64,000 nucleotides of DNA from Typhlomys cinereus (taxonomy: Eukaryota; Chordata; Mammalia; Rodentia; Platacanthomyidae): assembly GCA_023101885.1 (NCBI GenBank), contig JALPQD010000102.1, forward strand, positions 5,612,227-5,676,226. Direction: 5' to 3'. Below, piece by piece: positions 11,458-21,589 of the stretch. Position 1 is the stretch's first letter; each line of letters opens with the position of its first letter. The position numbers and the translations under genes are program-made. The notes under the pieces were generated by a model, which saw only the letters and a program-made list of their open reading frames with translations, was not told where the DNA came from and made no database searches.

Positions 11458-11792
11458 ATGTTTTAATCTTTAATTGTTTGGGAAGGTCATGGCACCTTCA
11501 AGAGGTGGAGCCTTGCTGAAGGAAGGCAGTCACAGGGGGTGAGCCTTGAAGTTGATTAGCTCCACCCTACTTCTGGGAAAGGTCTACTCTTACAGTTGCC
11601 AGTTTGACAGCTCTTTGCTTCCTTGATGGTCGTGATGCAGGCTGCATCCAGGGTCTGCCAACCAGCCATACCTTTCCTACCATAATGGACTGTATCTCCC
11701 CTCTGGAATTATAAATAGAATAAATCTTTTCTCTCTTAAGTTGCTTGATTTTGAGTAGTGCCTCACAGCAACAGAAAAGAGTAACCAGTACA
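11458..11792 (+). repeat. LTR-like repeat 'family M', plus orientation
   Basis: Ends with an AATAAA block, TTGCTTGATTTTGAGTAG, then CAACAGAAAAGAGTAACC. This is the reverse complement of the starts of the minus-strand copies at 4125 and 54,378. Confidence 0.65.
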
Positions 11793-11794
11793 AT

Positions 11795-11880
11795 TGTATA
11801 ATATATATGTATATATAATTATATTAGGGATATTAAATTAATATATATTTTTATTATATATAGGGGATATTATAAAATCT
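11795..11880. repeat. (AT)-rich low-complexity patch
   Basis: ATATATATGTATATATAAT-type sequence, probably decayed dinucleotide repeat. Confidence 0.7.
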
Positions 11881-11937
11881 TTTATTTTACTATCTGGCGA
11901 ACCTGTCTCAGACCCCAAACTGGCATCTTCCTCTCTT

Positions 11938-12600
11938 TTTTTTTTATTTCTACTCATACAAACTTAACAGGTACACCGGTCCCTTCCCTCCCTCCACCCC
12001 CCACCCCCTATGCCTTCCCATCCCCTAGTGCCTCCCCTTCCCATCCCCGGAGCATCCTTTAATGAGCATGCCAAACTCTCCTCTGGGTCCTTCTCTCCGA
12101 TGAGGTGCAAGGACCCAGTGGCATTTCCCAGAACCGTTTTCTGTGTTCCCTTTAAGCATAGGAACACTAGTGGGGCTGTCAATTCCTTGCCGCCAAGGAT
12201 CCTAGTGCTTTTAGCAAACACTAGACTTTGTGGGGTCAATAGTGTGATGGACATTGCGCAGGGTATGCAAAGTCCAAATATGATTGCTTCGGCCCTAACT
12301 TGTGTGGAGTATCTTGCATATCATTACTCCTCCCATCCTTGTGCTCTTACAATCTTACCGCCCGCTCTTCTGCAAATTTCCCTGAGCTTCAGGATGGGGA
12401 GAGATTAGGCTGGCCCAGTTCCAGGTGGTTGATATAGAGTCTCTGATGTTCAGGATTATGGTTTGTTGATTTTTTTTTTTCAGTTTTGCTGCTCCTGCAA
12501 TGCCCTTCACTCCATCCTGATGGGTATTGGATATCGCCCCCTGGCTAGAGATAAAAACCTGTTAAATTAGAGTCTTGTTATAAGAGTATATTCAAAGGTA
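11938..12600 (-). mobile_element. 5'-truncated L1: 3'UTR only, 15-bp TSD
   Basis: Reverse copy of the L1 3'UTR seen at the end of copy C. It starts with the poly-T of the A-tail, then CTACTCATACAAACTTA, the C-rich complement of the polypurine tract, and about 600 bases of UTR. It is flanked by the direct repeat GCATCTTCCTCTCTT at 11,923-11,937 and 12,601-12,615, so this is one retrotransposition event that copied only the tail. The antisense 132-codon frame at 12,010-12,408 is a by-product. Confidence 0.92.
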
Positions 12601-12854
12601 GCATCTTCCTCTCTTAAGTTACTACAGCTTCCAAACAGAACATAGCTTTACTCACTGTATTCAATCAATAGACACTAACAAGTGTATCTGAAATGTATAC
12701 AAATACAGTTTCTTCCTTGAAAAAATTAGGCACACAAAAATCTCTGCCTATGCCAATCAAATACATGTAAAAGAAGAAACATGAATACTTTTCTTGCAAG
12801 TGCCTCTAAAACTAAACCAAGTTAGTAAGATCTACTTTAGAAAATATAGAATTT

Positions 12855-12945
12855 TTTTTTCATAGTGCTGAGGATGGAACCCAGGGTCTTACACATGCTA
12901 AACAGGGCCTACAACACTGTCACATCTCCAGTGCCCAAAATAATT
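12855..12945 (-). repeat. ID-like SINE, antisense
   Basis: GTGCTGAGGATGGAACCCAG, GGTCTTACACATGCTAAAC and TCTCCAGTGCCC follow the reverse ID layout. Confidence 0.65.
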
Positions 12946-13050
12946 CTTTCTTCAGAGTCTGAAAATTTCACCCATTGCCTGAATTATCTGGATGACAAGT
13001 CTATTTCCAATTTTAGAGTTTTAACATTTTACACTAAAATTGTTCTTTTT

Positions 13051-13110
13051 TATTTTTTATTTTCCCACTCATACAAACTTAATAGGTACCCCGGTCTCTT
13101 CCCTCCACCT
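13051..13110 (-). mobile_element. 60-bp L1 tail insertion with 16-bp TSD
   Basis: Only the last bases of L1 are present: poly-T/A-tail, CCCACTCATACAAACTTAAT, then AGGTACCCCGGTCTC and a little of the C-rich tract. The direct repeat TAAAATTGTTCTTTTT lies at 13,035-13,050 and 13,111-13,126 and marks it as an independent insertion rather than the relic of a longer one. Confidence 0.9.
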
Positions 13111-13126
13111 TAAAATTGTTCTTTTT

Positions 13127-13500
13127 ATAACAAATGTAATGCTAAAAATTCCTATGGAAACATAAAGTAAAAATAGATGATCTTCCCCAGTAATCCAACC
13201 CCCACAGAAATAACAACCCTGTGGCCATGTTTACACTTTTTTCCCTTTGTGCACTAAATTATAGTAGATGATCTAAGAAATTAGAAATCTCCAAGGTTCT
13301 GGGAAATTTGAGTCCAGCCTCTTCTAGAATTGATGAATGTCTAGGAGAAACTTAAGTTACCCAAAGATTATCTCCAGTTTCTGCCTCTCCCAGTTGCTCC
13401 ATAGTTTGATGTACTTCTTTGTCACAGTAAGGTCCAAGTAGCAGTCTATAGAGAATAAATTTTCTTGTCTTATTGCTGTAGAGTTGAAAACTTCTAAGGA
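13127..13500. other. Unassigned sequence
   Basis: No gene or repeat recognised. Confidence 0.4.
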
Positions 13501-13502
13501 AA

Positions 13503-13690
13503 ACTGGCAAGATTGTTTAGTGGGTAAAGGACCTGCTACAAACCTGGTAATTGAGTTTAATCTCTAGAAGCTCACCTGGTAGAAGAAAAGAACTGACTTT
13601 TGAAAATTGTCTCTACCTTCATTTGTGTGCTATGGCAGGCATATGTTTCTCTTTATCTCTATTAAGTACAAAAACATATGGAAAAAAGAA
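13503..13690 (+). repeat. B2-like SINE
   Basis: A tRNA-like head (TGGCAAGATTGTTTAGTGGG, then GGACCTGCTACAAACC) is followed by a B2-type body (GAACTGACTTTTGAAAATTG, TGTGTGCTATGGCAGGCATA). Diverged. Confidence 0.6.
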
Positions 13691-13919
13691 AACTTCTAAA
13701 CAGTCTCACAGTTGAAATTTGGTCACTACTCTTCCTAGGTCTTAGCATCATCCTGCTAATGATTCCTGGACTTGGTCTTCATAATACATGTTAGACGCCT
13801 CCAGCAGGAATGTCTTCAGCAGGTCCTAGCTCCCAGCCAGTCCTCTCATTCTATTGATGTCAGAGAGCTACTTATAATTCTGGCCTAACATTCATGCCAA
13901 TGAATGTTAATGCTTATTC

Positions 13920-14110
13920 CTTCAGTGAGTATTTTTGAGTGCTTGCTTTATGTTACTTGATTTATATTAAAAGCAAATGTCCTCAGAGGATTTTAAAGTT
14001 AAGCTTTACATTTTAGATTTAGAAATGAAGAGACTTTTCCAAAACTACACAACTGATTGGTTAAGCAGAGTCAACCCAGGACCTTGGTCTATGTACAAAA
14101 TGAGACACTG
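13920..14110 (-). repeat. MIR SINE, antisense
   Basis: TACATTTTAGATTTAGAAAT, AAACTACACAACTGATTGG and AACCCAGGACCTTGGTCT follow reverse MIR, the old mammalian tRNA-derived SINE. Confidence 0.6.
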
Positions 14111-14703
14111 TGTCAGGAAGAATGTTTCTAGGAAAAAAATATAATCTCACCCAAAAAAAACCCCACAAAATTCAAAAAAAATCTTAAGTGTATAGAATAC
14201 GGTATGATAAGGAGCTTAATATTCTTCTATAGCTTCAAAAGTACTCTTGAGAACAGAAAAACAAAGGAAGGTGCGAGAAACATCAAAGGCAAAATAAACA
14301 ATTTAATCTTTTTTTCTGAAGAAAGGCGCTCTAAATTTGCCATGCAAACTACTTATAAGAGGTTTTACATCAAAAGACTTTCCAAGCACCATACCAGAAG
14401 AACAACAGCAAAAACAATAAAAAGTCTAGAAGTACAAGAAAGAAGCTGTGGCACTGATTAAGCCTCTTGGATCAGGCCTTATTAGCACTCTGTAAAAAGA
14501 TGCTAACACACCTCTGAATGGCATACCTTAATCTGCAAACATAAAACTGTAGAAAAGAATTATGATAGAACTAAGAACCCACGGATATTTTAATCCACAT
14601 TTTAAGTGATATATTTATCACTTTTTGAATGACAAGCATCCAAATTACAAACACCCAGGATAAAAAATGGGCATTAGATAAACATCTTAACAATAAAATT
14701 TGA
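14111..14703. other. Unassigned A-rich sequence
   Basis: A-rich sequence. An 85-codon frame (14,204-14,461) rich in Lys/Arg shows no domain, and I do not call it a gene. Confidence 0.4.
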
Positions 14704-14822
14704 GCCAGGCGTGGTAGTACATTGCCTGTAATTAATCACAGCATTTGCAAAGCTGAGACAGGAGGGTCAGGAATTTGATGCTAGTCTGGGCTACATAGGA
14801 AACCCTGTCTCGAAAAACAAAA
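14704..14822 (+). repeat. B1 SINE
   Basis: Well-preserved B1: GCCAGGCGTGGTAGTACATT, GCCTGTAATTAATCACAGC, TGAGACAGGAGGGTCAGG, then GGCTACATAGGAAACCCTG and GTCTCGAAAAACAAA. Confidence 0.9.
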
Positions 14823-14903
14823 TGAACAAACCAAAAATGATAAATCTGGGGGGAAATTTTTTAGTTTGCTGGAGGCTGCTCTTATGTGAAAATTATAGTA
14901 AAG

Positions 14904-15167
14904 AGGGCTACAGAGATAGAGGTTAAGACTCTGCCTTGCCAGCACAAAGTCCTGATTTAGGATCCTAGGTCCATGTAAAAATACCAGGTAAAAAAGGCAG
15001 CCTGCACTTCTGGCCCTACTGGGTAGAGCCTGGGAAGTACCAGAGTGAAGAAAAAGGAGGTAGAAACAATCCAGGATGATTCCTGAAATCATCCTTGGTC
15101 TTCTACAGGGGTATACAGTGCCTTCTGATACACACACACACACACACTAAATAAATAAATAAAGTTT
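14904..15167 (+). repeat. B2-superfamily SINE with TSD
   Basis: The head GGGCTACAGAGATAGAGGTT is followed by the full body, a (CA)n tail and AATAAATAAATAAA. It is flanked by near-identical direct repeats GAAAATTATAGTAAAGA (14,887-14,903) and GAAAGTTATAGTAAAGA (15,168-15,184). This copy shows the complete boundaries of the family. Confidence 0.9.
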
Positions 15168-15425
15168 GAAAGTTATAGTAAAGAAAAGATCTTAGTTTTG
15201 TTTTTTTTTAACCACTGGCTGGTTTGCAGTTCATCAGTACAGCTGACAATTTAGTCTTATGTGATTTAGACATATGTGCAATTAGTGAAGAAATTTGGAG
15301 ATAATACACAATAAGCTTTTCATTTATATATCATTTTAGTTTGAAATTTCCATCTAATCCTTCCACTTGAAAACTTTAATAATTCTCATTTATTTACTTT
15401 GACATCAAGAGTGGGGGAAGCTCCC

Positions 15426-15618
15426 GGTCAGGATGGCAAAAATCCACAATACAAACAACAAAAAGTGCTGGAGAGGATGTGGAGAGAGGGGAACTCTGCT
15501 GCATTGCTGGTGGGAATGCAGGCTCATACAGCCATTCGGACAAGCCGTCTGGAGATTCTTAAAGAAATTAAAGATTGAAATGCCATATGACCCTGCTATT
15601 CCACTTTTGGGAATAAAC
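15426..15618 (+). pseudogene. Inverted L1 ORF2 C-terminal fragment
   Basis: It encodes the Cys-rich C-terminal motif of L1 ORF2 ([19 protein letters not shown]) followed by [13 protein letters not shown], in the opposite orientation to the rest of copy B. The same motif occurs in copy C at about 29,280-29,440. The join with the minus-strand ORF2 is at about 15,618. Its order relative to the rest does not fit ordinary twin-priming inversion, in which the inverted part is the 5' segment and the sense part carries the A-tail. Confidence 0.88.
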
Positions 15619-17128
15619 CAAATTTGGGAGTGTTCCTTCCTTTGCTGTTTGATGGAACAGTTTAAGGAGTATTGGTGTTATTAACTCCTTAAATGTCTGG
15701 TAGAACTCTGTACTGAATCCACCTGGTCCAGGACATTTTTTGGTGGGAAGATTCGAGATTACTTCTTTAATTTCCTTGTATGTTATAGGACTATTTAAAT
15801 AATTCACAACTTCCTGATTCAATTTAGGTAGGTTGTGTTTACTTAAAAATTCATCCATCTCTTTTGTGAGTACAAGTTTTTGAAATATGATGTTATAATT
15901 CTCTGGATTTCTTGGTATCCGTAGTGATAACTCCATGTTCATTTCTAATTTTGTTAATTTGGGTTTTCTCTCTCTTGTTTTTGGTTAATTTAGCTAGAGG
16001 TGTATCAATCTTATTGATTTTTTCAAAGAACCAGCTTTTTGACTTTGATTTTTTCGATTGATTTCTTACTCTCTATTTCAGATATTTCTCCCCTTATTTT
16101 GCTAATCTCCTCTCTTCTACTACTTTTGGGATCAGATTGCTCAAGTTTCTCCAAAGCCTTAAGCTGCATCTTTAAATTATTTATTTCTGATGTTTCCATT
16201 TTTCTGATGTATGCATTAAGAGCTATGAACTTACCTCTTAGAACAGCTTTCATTGTGTCCCAGAGATTTTGGTAAGTTGTATTTGCATTTTTGTTCACTT
16301 TCAGGAAATGTTGAATTTCCTGTTTAATTTCTTCCTGAATCCAGTTCTCATTCAGCATCACATTGTTAAGTTTCCAGGAGTTAGTGTATTTTCTCTTGTT
16401 TGTTGTGTTGTTGTGGATGTCCAGCTTTAGGCCGTGGTGGTCTGATAGGGCACAGGCTAGAATTTCAACTTTTTTGTATTTGTGTAGATTCATTTTGTGG
16501 TCCAATATGTAATCTATTTTGGAGAAAGTTCTGTGTGCTGCTGAGAAAAATGTGTATTCTTTGGTGCATGGGTGAAAAGTTCAATAGAGATCTGTAAGGT
16601 CCATTTCTTTAAGGGTTTGGTTAAGCTCCAAAATGTCTCTCTGTTAAGCTTTTGACCTGTTGATCTATCCCATGTTGAGAGGGCGGTGTTGAAGTCCCCG
16701 AGAATTATCATTTGGGAGTTGATTTCTTGCTTTAGACGCTGTAGGGTTTTCTTAATGAATGTGGAGGGGCCCGTATTGGGTGCATATATGTTCAGTATTG
16801 TGAAGTCTTCCTGGTGAATTGTACCTGTGACTAAAATGTAGTGTCCATCTGTGTCTCTTATGATTTTCTTTGGTTTGAAGTCCACTTTGTCTGAAAGCAT
16901 AATTGCTAACCCTGCCTGTTTCCTGGTTCCATTAGCTTGCAAGATTTTGGACCAGTCTTTCATTCTTAGTACGTGCCTATCTTTTGTGGTGAGATGAGTT
17001 TCCTGAAGGCAGCAGATTGTTGGATTGTGGTTTTAAATCCAAGTTTGTAATCTATGTCTCTTAATCGGTGAGTTAATGCTGTTGACATTTAATGTTATAA
17101 TGGAGAAATTATTTTTAATTCTGGACAT
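15619..17128 (-). pseudogene. L1 ORF2 N-terminal half, multiple frame breaks
   Basis: ORF2 starts at the ATG complement 17,128-17,126. The endonuclease domain is readable in pieces (FNTALSTWD, then [10 protein letters not shown]), followed by the linker coiled region and the NLPTKKCPGPGGFS segment at the entry to the RT domain. The reading frame breaks at least three times, near 16,970, 16,510 and 16,020-15,945. The RT catalytic core is absent because the element ends at the inversion. Confidence 0.9.
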
Positions 17129-17185
17129 TTTTTATGTTTAGTAGATTTTGTAAGCATGTTGTTTGATATTTATATTTTGGTGGTA

Positions 17186-18249
17186 TTATAATTCCCTTCT
17201 GTCCTCCTGGATACGCTTGTTCTTTTCTTCAAGCTTGAGTATCATTTCTAGCATTTTTTGAAGGCCTGGTTTTGTAGACATGTATCCCTTCAAGTTGTCT
17301 TTGTGCTGGAAAACTTTTCTTTCTCCCTCAATCATGACAGATAGTTTTGCCGGTTATATCAGTCTGGATTGGCATTTTTGCTCATTTAATACTTGAAGTA
17401 TGTCTCTCCAAGCTCTTCTTGCTTTTACTGTTTCCATTGAGTAGTTATTTGTTATTCTAATAGGTTTACCTTTAAAAGTGACTTGCTTTTTTTCTCTTGA
17501 AGCTCTCAGCACCCTTTCTTTGTCTTGAACGTGGGTGTTTTGACTATTATTTGCCGTGGTGATTTTCTATTTTGGTCATATCTGTTTGGAGTGCGAAATG
17601 CCTCTTGTATTTGGATAGGACTCTCATTCTTTAGTTGTGGGAAGTTTTGATTTATGATGAATTGAAATATTTCCTCAGGTGTGGTATTTTGGTATTCTTG
17701 TTCTGATAGTCCATGAATGCGCATGTTAGGCTTCTTCAGGGTGTCCCATATCTCCTGAATGTTCCTCTCCAGTATCTTTTTGGCTTTAACAATCTCTTCC
17801 ATTGAGCTGGTTAATTCTCCTACTTTGTCTTCAAGATCTGAAATTCTGTTTTCTGCCTCATTTGTTCTGCTGATAAGACTCTCTGTTGAGTTTTGGGTTG
17901 AAGATAACTTATCTCTTAGTTCAATTTTAAACTCTGCCTGAGACTGTTTTACCTGCTCTATTCCTATTTTTGTTTCTTGAACTGTTTTTCTCAACTCCTC
18001 CAGGTTCCTGTTGTGTTCTTGTTCAAAGTGGTTGATACGGTTGTTTAACTCTTCTCGGATTTCCTCTTTCATATTATTAATCATGGTAATGATCATACTC
18101 TGAAAGTTGTTATGTTGGGTCTGGCTTTCATGGCTATTTTGTATGGATTTGTTCTGGTCGCAATCCATCGTTATGGGATTGATTTTTTTGGTGGGAGATT
18201 GGTCTTCTTGGGTTTTGTTTCTCGTGGATCTGCACTTTGACTTGTACAT
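17186..18249 (-). pseudogene. L1 ORF1, nearly intact, one late frameshift
   Basis: ATG at 18,249. About 245 codons are continuously open, covering the basic N-terminus, the long coiled coil (EELNNRINHFEQEHNR heptads) and the start of the RNA-binding domain (KPNMRIHGLSEQE). A frameshift near 17,520 moves the C-terminal part (ARRAWRDILQVLNE region) out of frame. The ancestral stop is at 17,188-17,186 and the ORF2 ATG lies about 60 bases further on. This is the longest undisturbed ORF1 of the window. Confidence 0.92.
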
Positions 18250-18839
18250 TGTTGTTTTGTTTTTTAGGACCTTTCAGTTTCTGTGTGTTTTTCACTGAAC
18301 CGATGTAGTTGGTATTGTTACACCTGCCAATTGTTACTAGTGCTTGCCTTGGATTGGGTATGTTTGTGTATTGGTATTGTTATATCCTAGATGAGACTAC
18401 TAGGATGTTAGTACGTCAGTTAAGTAACCAGGGGATGAATATAAGTATGGTAGTGCACTTTTACGATTTAGTGTCTTGGTGAAATGTGAGGGTGGGTGGT
18501 GTACTACCTGGAGTTGTATGTTTTTGGGGTGGCTGTATGAGGAAGCTGACCTACACCATTGATACTAGAAAGGATCAGTAAGGTGAGAGAAAAGAAAAAA
18601 AAAAGTTTACTTATCTTTGGGCTGGATGTGAAGAATCTCGCGCATGTGATACAATGGTTGTAATGAAGTCCAGATGTATGGCCTGTGTTCCCTTTGTTCC
18701 TTAGAGTTTTGCTTGAGTTTCCTTTGGACTCTATTGAATTCTGAGTAGCAGTGTGTCTTCCGTGGACCACGTGCGTAGGTCCCCGGTGGGCCAGAGAGGC
18801 AGAGGGTCTGATGTTGATGGCAGAATTCTTCACCTGCGA
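18250..18839 (-). other. L1 copy B 5'UTR
   Basis: Leader between monomers and ORF1, colinear with the leaders of copies A and C, including the AATTCAATAGAGTCC block and the conserved stretch just before ORF1. Confidence 0.75.
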
Positions 18840-19096
18840 CCTGGGGGGGAGGGGCGCGAGGGCGGGAGGGCACTAGGGGCTGGTGTCTGGGGCGGGGCCT
18901 CGGAGGCTAAGCCGGCGGCCACGCACGGGTGCTGCTGGCCGGGCGGCTTGGCTCCGTGGTGGGGGGCTGGGCTGGGAGGGGCTCTCTCTCACCTGGGCGC
19001 TGGTCGGGGTTGGGCGCGGAGGGGGCTGGGGGCAAAGCCGGCGGCCGTGCACGCGGGTGCTGCTGGCCGGGCGGCTTGGCTCCGGGGTGGGGGGCT
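18840..19096 (-). repeat. GC-rich 126-bp tandem monomers at L1 copy B 5' end
   Basis: Two repeats in register: AAGCCGGCGGCC at 18,909 and again at 19,035, each followed by the same GTGCTGCTGGCCGGGCGGC block, giving a 126-bp period. The outer unit is partial. Tandem monomers at this position carry the promoter in murine L1s, so these are the likely former L1 promoter. Confidence 0.85.
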
Positions 19097-19170
19097 GAAT
19101 CTGATGTTTTTGAGGCAGACCTAGAACTCACTACATTCTTCTTATTTCAGCCCCCCCCCAAGTGCTATAA
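19097..19170 (-). repeat. B1 remnant, antisense
   Basis: TTTTTGAGGCAGACCTAGAA, CTCACTACATTC and CCCCCAAGTGCTATAAA resemble reverse B1. It touches the end of L1 copy B. Confidence 0.55.
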
Positions 19171-19664
19171 ATATAAATGACTGATGAAATGACAGACAGC
19201 ATGAAGAAGGAGAAGGCTCAGGTCCTAAAAGTTAAGAATGCTTGGATTTGAGACCTAGAGCTATCATCACATACAAACATGCTTTATGAATTTCAAGACC
19301 TCATTTGGCACCTCCACTTGCCCTGACCAAGCACATACTCTACACTCAACTGTTCCCCCAGCTGGCACTAAGTGCACTAAAAGTGATAACTAAGACATTG
19401 ATGCTTTTTTAACAGTGTCCTTGTGACAGTCGACTGAGCTGACAGAACACAGAAACATTTGAGAAGTTATGAAGTTATGAAGAAGCTATGCAAAATCAGA
19501 AACATAATAATAAAGTATTCATTAAAATGCAAAGTACTAGTTCAGTTATTTTTTTTACCATGAAAAGTAGAGAGATTTAGAATGAATTTTAGTTTTTGCT
19601 TTAATTCATTTTTATTGGACCTTTGCTATGAAATTAAGATTTGAGATAATTATCTCTTTTTTTA
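19171..19664. other. Unassigned sequence
   Basis: Nothing recognisable. Confidence 0.4.
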
Positions 19665-19997
19665 AATCTATTTATTTACTTATTTGTTTGTTTATTTATT
19701 TATTTAGTGTGTGCGTGTGCGTGCGTGTGTGTGTGTGTGCGCGCACACACACACGTGTGTATCAGAGCGCACTGTGTCCTTGTGGAGGACCAACAGTGAA
19801 TTTGGGAATCATCCTAGATTGCTTCTACCTCCTTTTTGCTTTCCTCTGAGATTTTCCAGGCTCTGTCCACCGAGGCCAAAGTGCAGGTCACCACCATTTC
19901 TGCCTGTAGTGTTTTATGTGGGATCTGGAATCTGAATTCAGGACTTTCTGGTTCGAGGCAGAGTATTAAACCCTGACTCATCTCTCCAACCCTCTTT
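19665..19997 (-). repeat. B2-superfamily SINE, antisense
   Basis: TTATTTATTTATTTAGTGTG and an alternating GT/GC/CA run (19,708-19,757) lead into ATCAGAGCGCACTGTGTC. The body ends with the tRNA-like head (complement of GGTTGGAGAGATGAGTCAGG). Confidence 0.85.
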
Positions 19998-20097
19998 TGA
20001 TTTAATGAGAAAATATGGTATATATTATCTGTAAGACTATGCACACATGTCCACTCTTTACAATTTTAACCAACTTTTGTAATTCTTTAAAGATAAA

Positions 20098-20187
20098 GAT
20101 AATCTTTCATCTTTACTTATAAAACATTTACTAACTAACTTCTGGATAATCTTTCATCTTTACTTATAAAACATTTACTAACTTCTG
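20098..20187. repeat. 47-bp tandem duplication
   Basis: Two adjacent copies start with GATAATCTTTCATCTTTACT: 20,098-20,144 and 20,145-20,187. The second lacks a 4-base CTAA repeat. There is no SINE or A-tail between them, so this is a simple tandem duplication. Confidence 0.95.
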
Positions 20188-20270
20188 GAGGTTGGCTAGG
20201 GCTACAATTCAGTGGTAAAGCCATGCTTAACATGAGCAAGGTCCTAGGTTCAATTTCTAGGAACATACAC

Positions 20271-20320
<50 letters not shown>

Positions 20321-20330
20321 TAAACCTTTA
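20188..20330 (+). repeat. ID-like SINE with (CA)n tail
   Basis: GGTTGGCTAGGGCTACAATT, CAGTGGTAAAGCCATGCTTA and GGTCCTAGGTTCAATTTC show both internal pol III promoter boxes in recognisable form. A (CA)n run (about 20,275-20,318) and AAATAAA follow. Confidence 0.75.
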
Positions 20331-20756
20331 ATATCTCCTGGGGGAAAATCTAGAGAAGATAATTCTCCCAAAAGTTAAGAACAACTAACTTGAAGTGCAG
20401 CCAACTCGAAGTACAGAAAATCTTGAAAGAAAATGAAAAAAGATAATCAAAGTAAAACCTGGAGGGACATCTTTTCTTAAGTCAAGGAGGATGCACTCAA
20501 AGCTTATTTAAAAGGAGAGAGGAAAGAGCTACTACTGTAATAAGAATAGTTGAAATGAAAGAATAGAAGAAAGGTGTCAAGGGAGGAAATCTGGCAAGGA
20601 AGATGAGCCACCACAGATGTGTTTTTGAGGAAGAGAAAAATTGAAAAAATGCTTATGAAAGGAGAAAAAGATAATAAGCTCAGAAACTTCAGACATCTCT
20701 GAGGTTACATGAAGTGGAGTTACTATGCCAGTGTCTGCCAGTAGTTCTTTTTTTAA
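20331..20756. other. Unassigned purine-rich sequence
   Basis: AG-rich sequence, no gene or repeat recognised. Confidence 0.4.
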
Positions 20757-20760
20757 AATT

Positions 20761-20807
<47 letters not shown>

Positions 20808-20852
20808 TTTGAGAGAAACAAAGAGATAAAGAGAAAGAAAGAGAGAGAGAGA
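20757..20852. repeat. (TTTA)n followed by (GA)-rich run
   Basis: About 13 TTTA units and then GAGAGAAACAAAGAGATAAA-type purine sequence, at the tail side of the next SINE. Confidence 0.95.
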
Positions 20853-21022
20853 ACACAATATGCCATAGTGCATGGATGGAGATCAGAAGACAACTTTCAG
20901 AAGTTAGTTCTCTGTTTCCACTATGTGAGTTTCCGGGGATCAAACTCAGGTTACCGGGGATCAAACTCAGGTTACTAAGCTTGCAAGCAGTGCCTTACGG
21001 GGCTGAGCTATCTCACTGGCCA
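20853..21022 (-). repeat. B2-like SINE, antisense, with internal 21-bp duplication
   Basis: GGAGATCAGAAGACAACTTT, CAGAAGTTAGTTCTCTG and the head complement GGGGCTGAGCTATCTCACTG. Within it CCGGGGATCAAACTCAGGTT occurs twice in tandem (about 20,933-20,975), over the B-box region. Confidence 0.8.
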
Positions 21023-21034
21023 TGCCACTAGATC

Positions 21035-21160
21035 TGAAGCTCCTTTAAGCAAGGCCCTTATCTTATTTGTTTTTGCATCCTCCAGAATAGCAAACTCAGT
21101 GCCTAACTCACAGAAGGGGCTCCAGGGATGCATGAAAAGTGATCCCTATTGGAGTTTACA
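21035..21160. repeat. Possible L2/MIR remnant
   Basis: AAGCTCCTTTAAGCAAGGCC, TTTTTGCATCCTCCAGAAT and CAGTGCCTAACTCACAGAAG resemble the 3' ends of old mammalian L2/MIR repeats. Low certainty. Confidence 0.4.
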
Positions 21161-21589
21161 TGCTTAGTAGGAAACTTACTGAAAGGGACAAAGAAAAACA
21201 AAGCTTTATAAATACTTACTTGTTTATTTATTCATTCCACAAATTCTTAGCACCCTCAGTTAGGAAGACTCTGAGGATGGAACTACAAATCATGTGGCTA
21301 TGATTTTGCTTTTCTGTACAAAATATATAGTCCTATATAGTCCGAGCTGAGCATTAGCAATTGTCAATGAGATGGTTGCCCTACATGGCTCTGCCACTTT
21401 CCCTGGCTTTCCCTTGTCATTAGGCTCTTTAACAGAACCCCACTGAGACAAACACGTGAGGAGAGAGAGTTTGCAGATCTTTCTTTTGGTATTCTGGACT
21501 GAATATTATGGACAAATGATTTTCTCCTGTTTTCCTGCATTATAGCTAGAACATTAAATACTGGCAGAGTGTGTGTATAGGGGTATTCT
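21161..21589. other. Unassigned sequence
   Basis: No supported feature. Confidence 0.4.

Larger units (their letters stand above)
15426..19096 (-). mobile_element. LINE-1 copy B, rearranged
   Basis: Minus-strand L1 with GC-rich monomers (19,096-18,840), 5'UTR (to 18,250), ORF1 (18,249-17,186) and the first part of ORF2 (17,128 to about 15,619). It is joined directly to a plus-strand piece of ORF2 C-terminus (15,426-15,618). It has no 3'UTR or A-tail of its own. Sequence is close to copies A and C, but frames are broken. Confidence 0.9.

Noticed and set aside
12010..12408. 132-codon plus-strand open frame
   Set aside because: It lies antisense within an L1 3'UTR insertion with TSD, and similar frames in other copies (26,513-26,725; 49,938-50,159) are not conserved in length. 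No domain.
14204..14461. 85-codon Lys/Arg-rich frame
   Set aside because: A-rich DNA, no recognisable family, no splice context or conserved motif.
18753..19180. GC-rich frames of 71-123 codons
   Set aside because: They are translations of L1 copy B promoter monomers, which also explains their internal repetition.
10385..20812. Short regular repeats as a possible CRISPR array
   Set aside because: They are mono- to hexanucleotide microsatellites without spacers, and the genome is mammalian.
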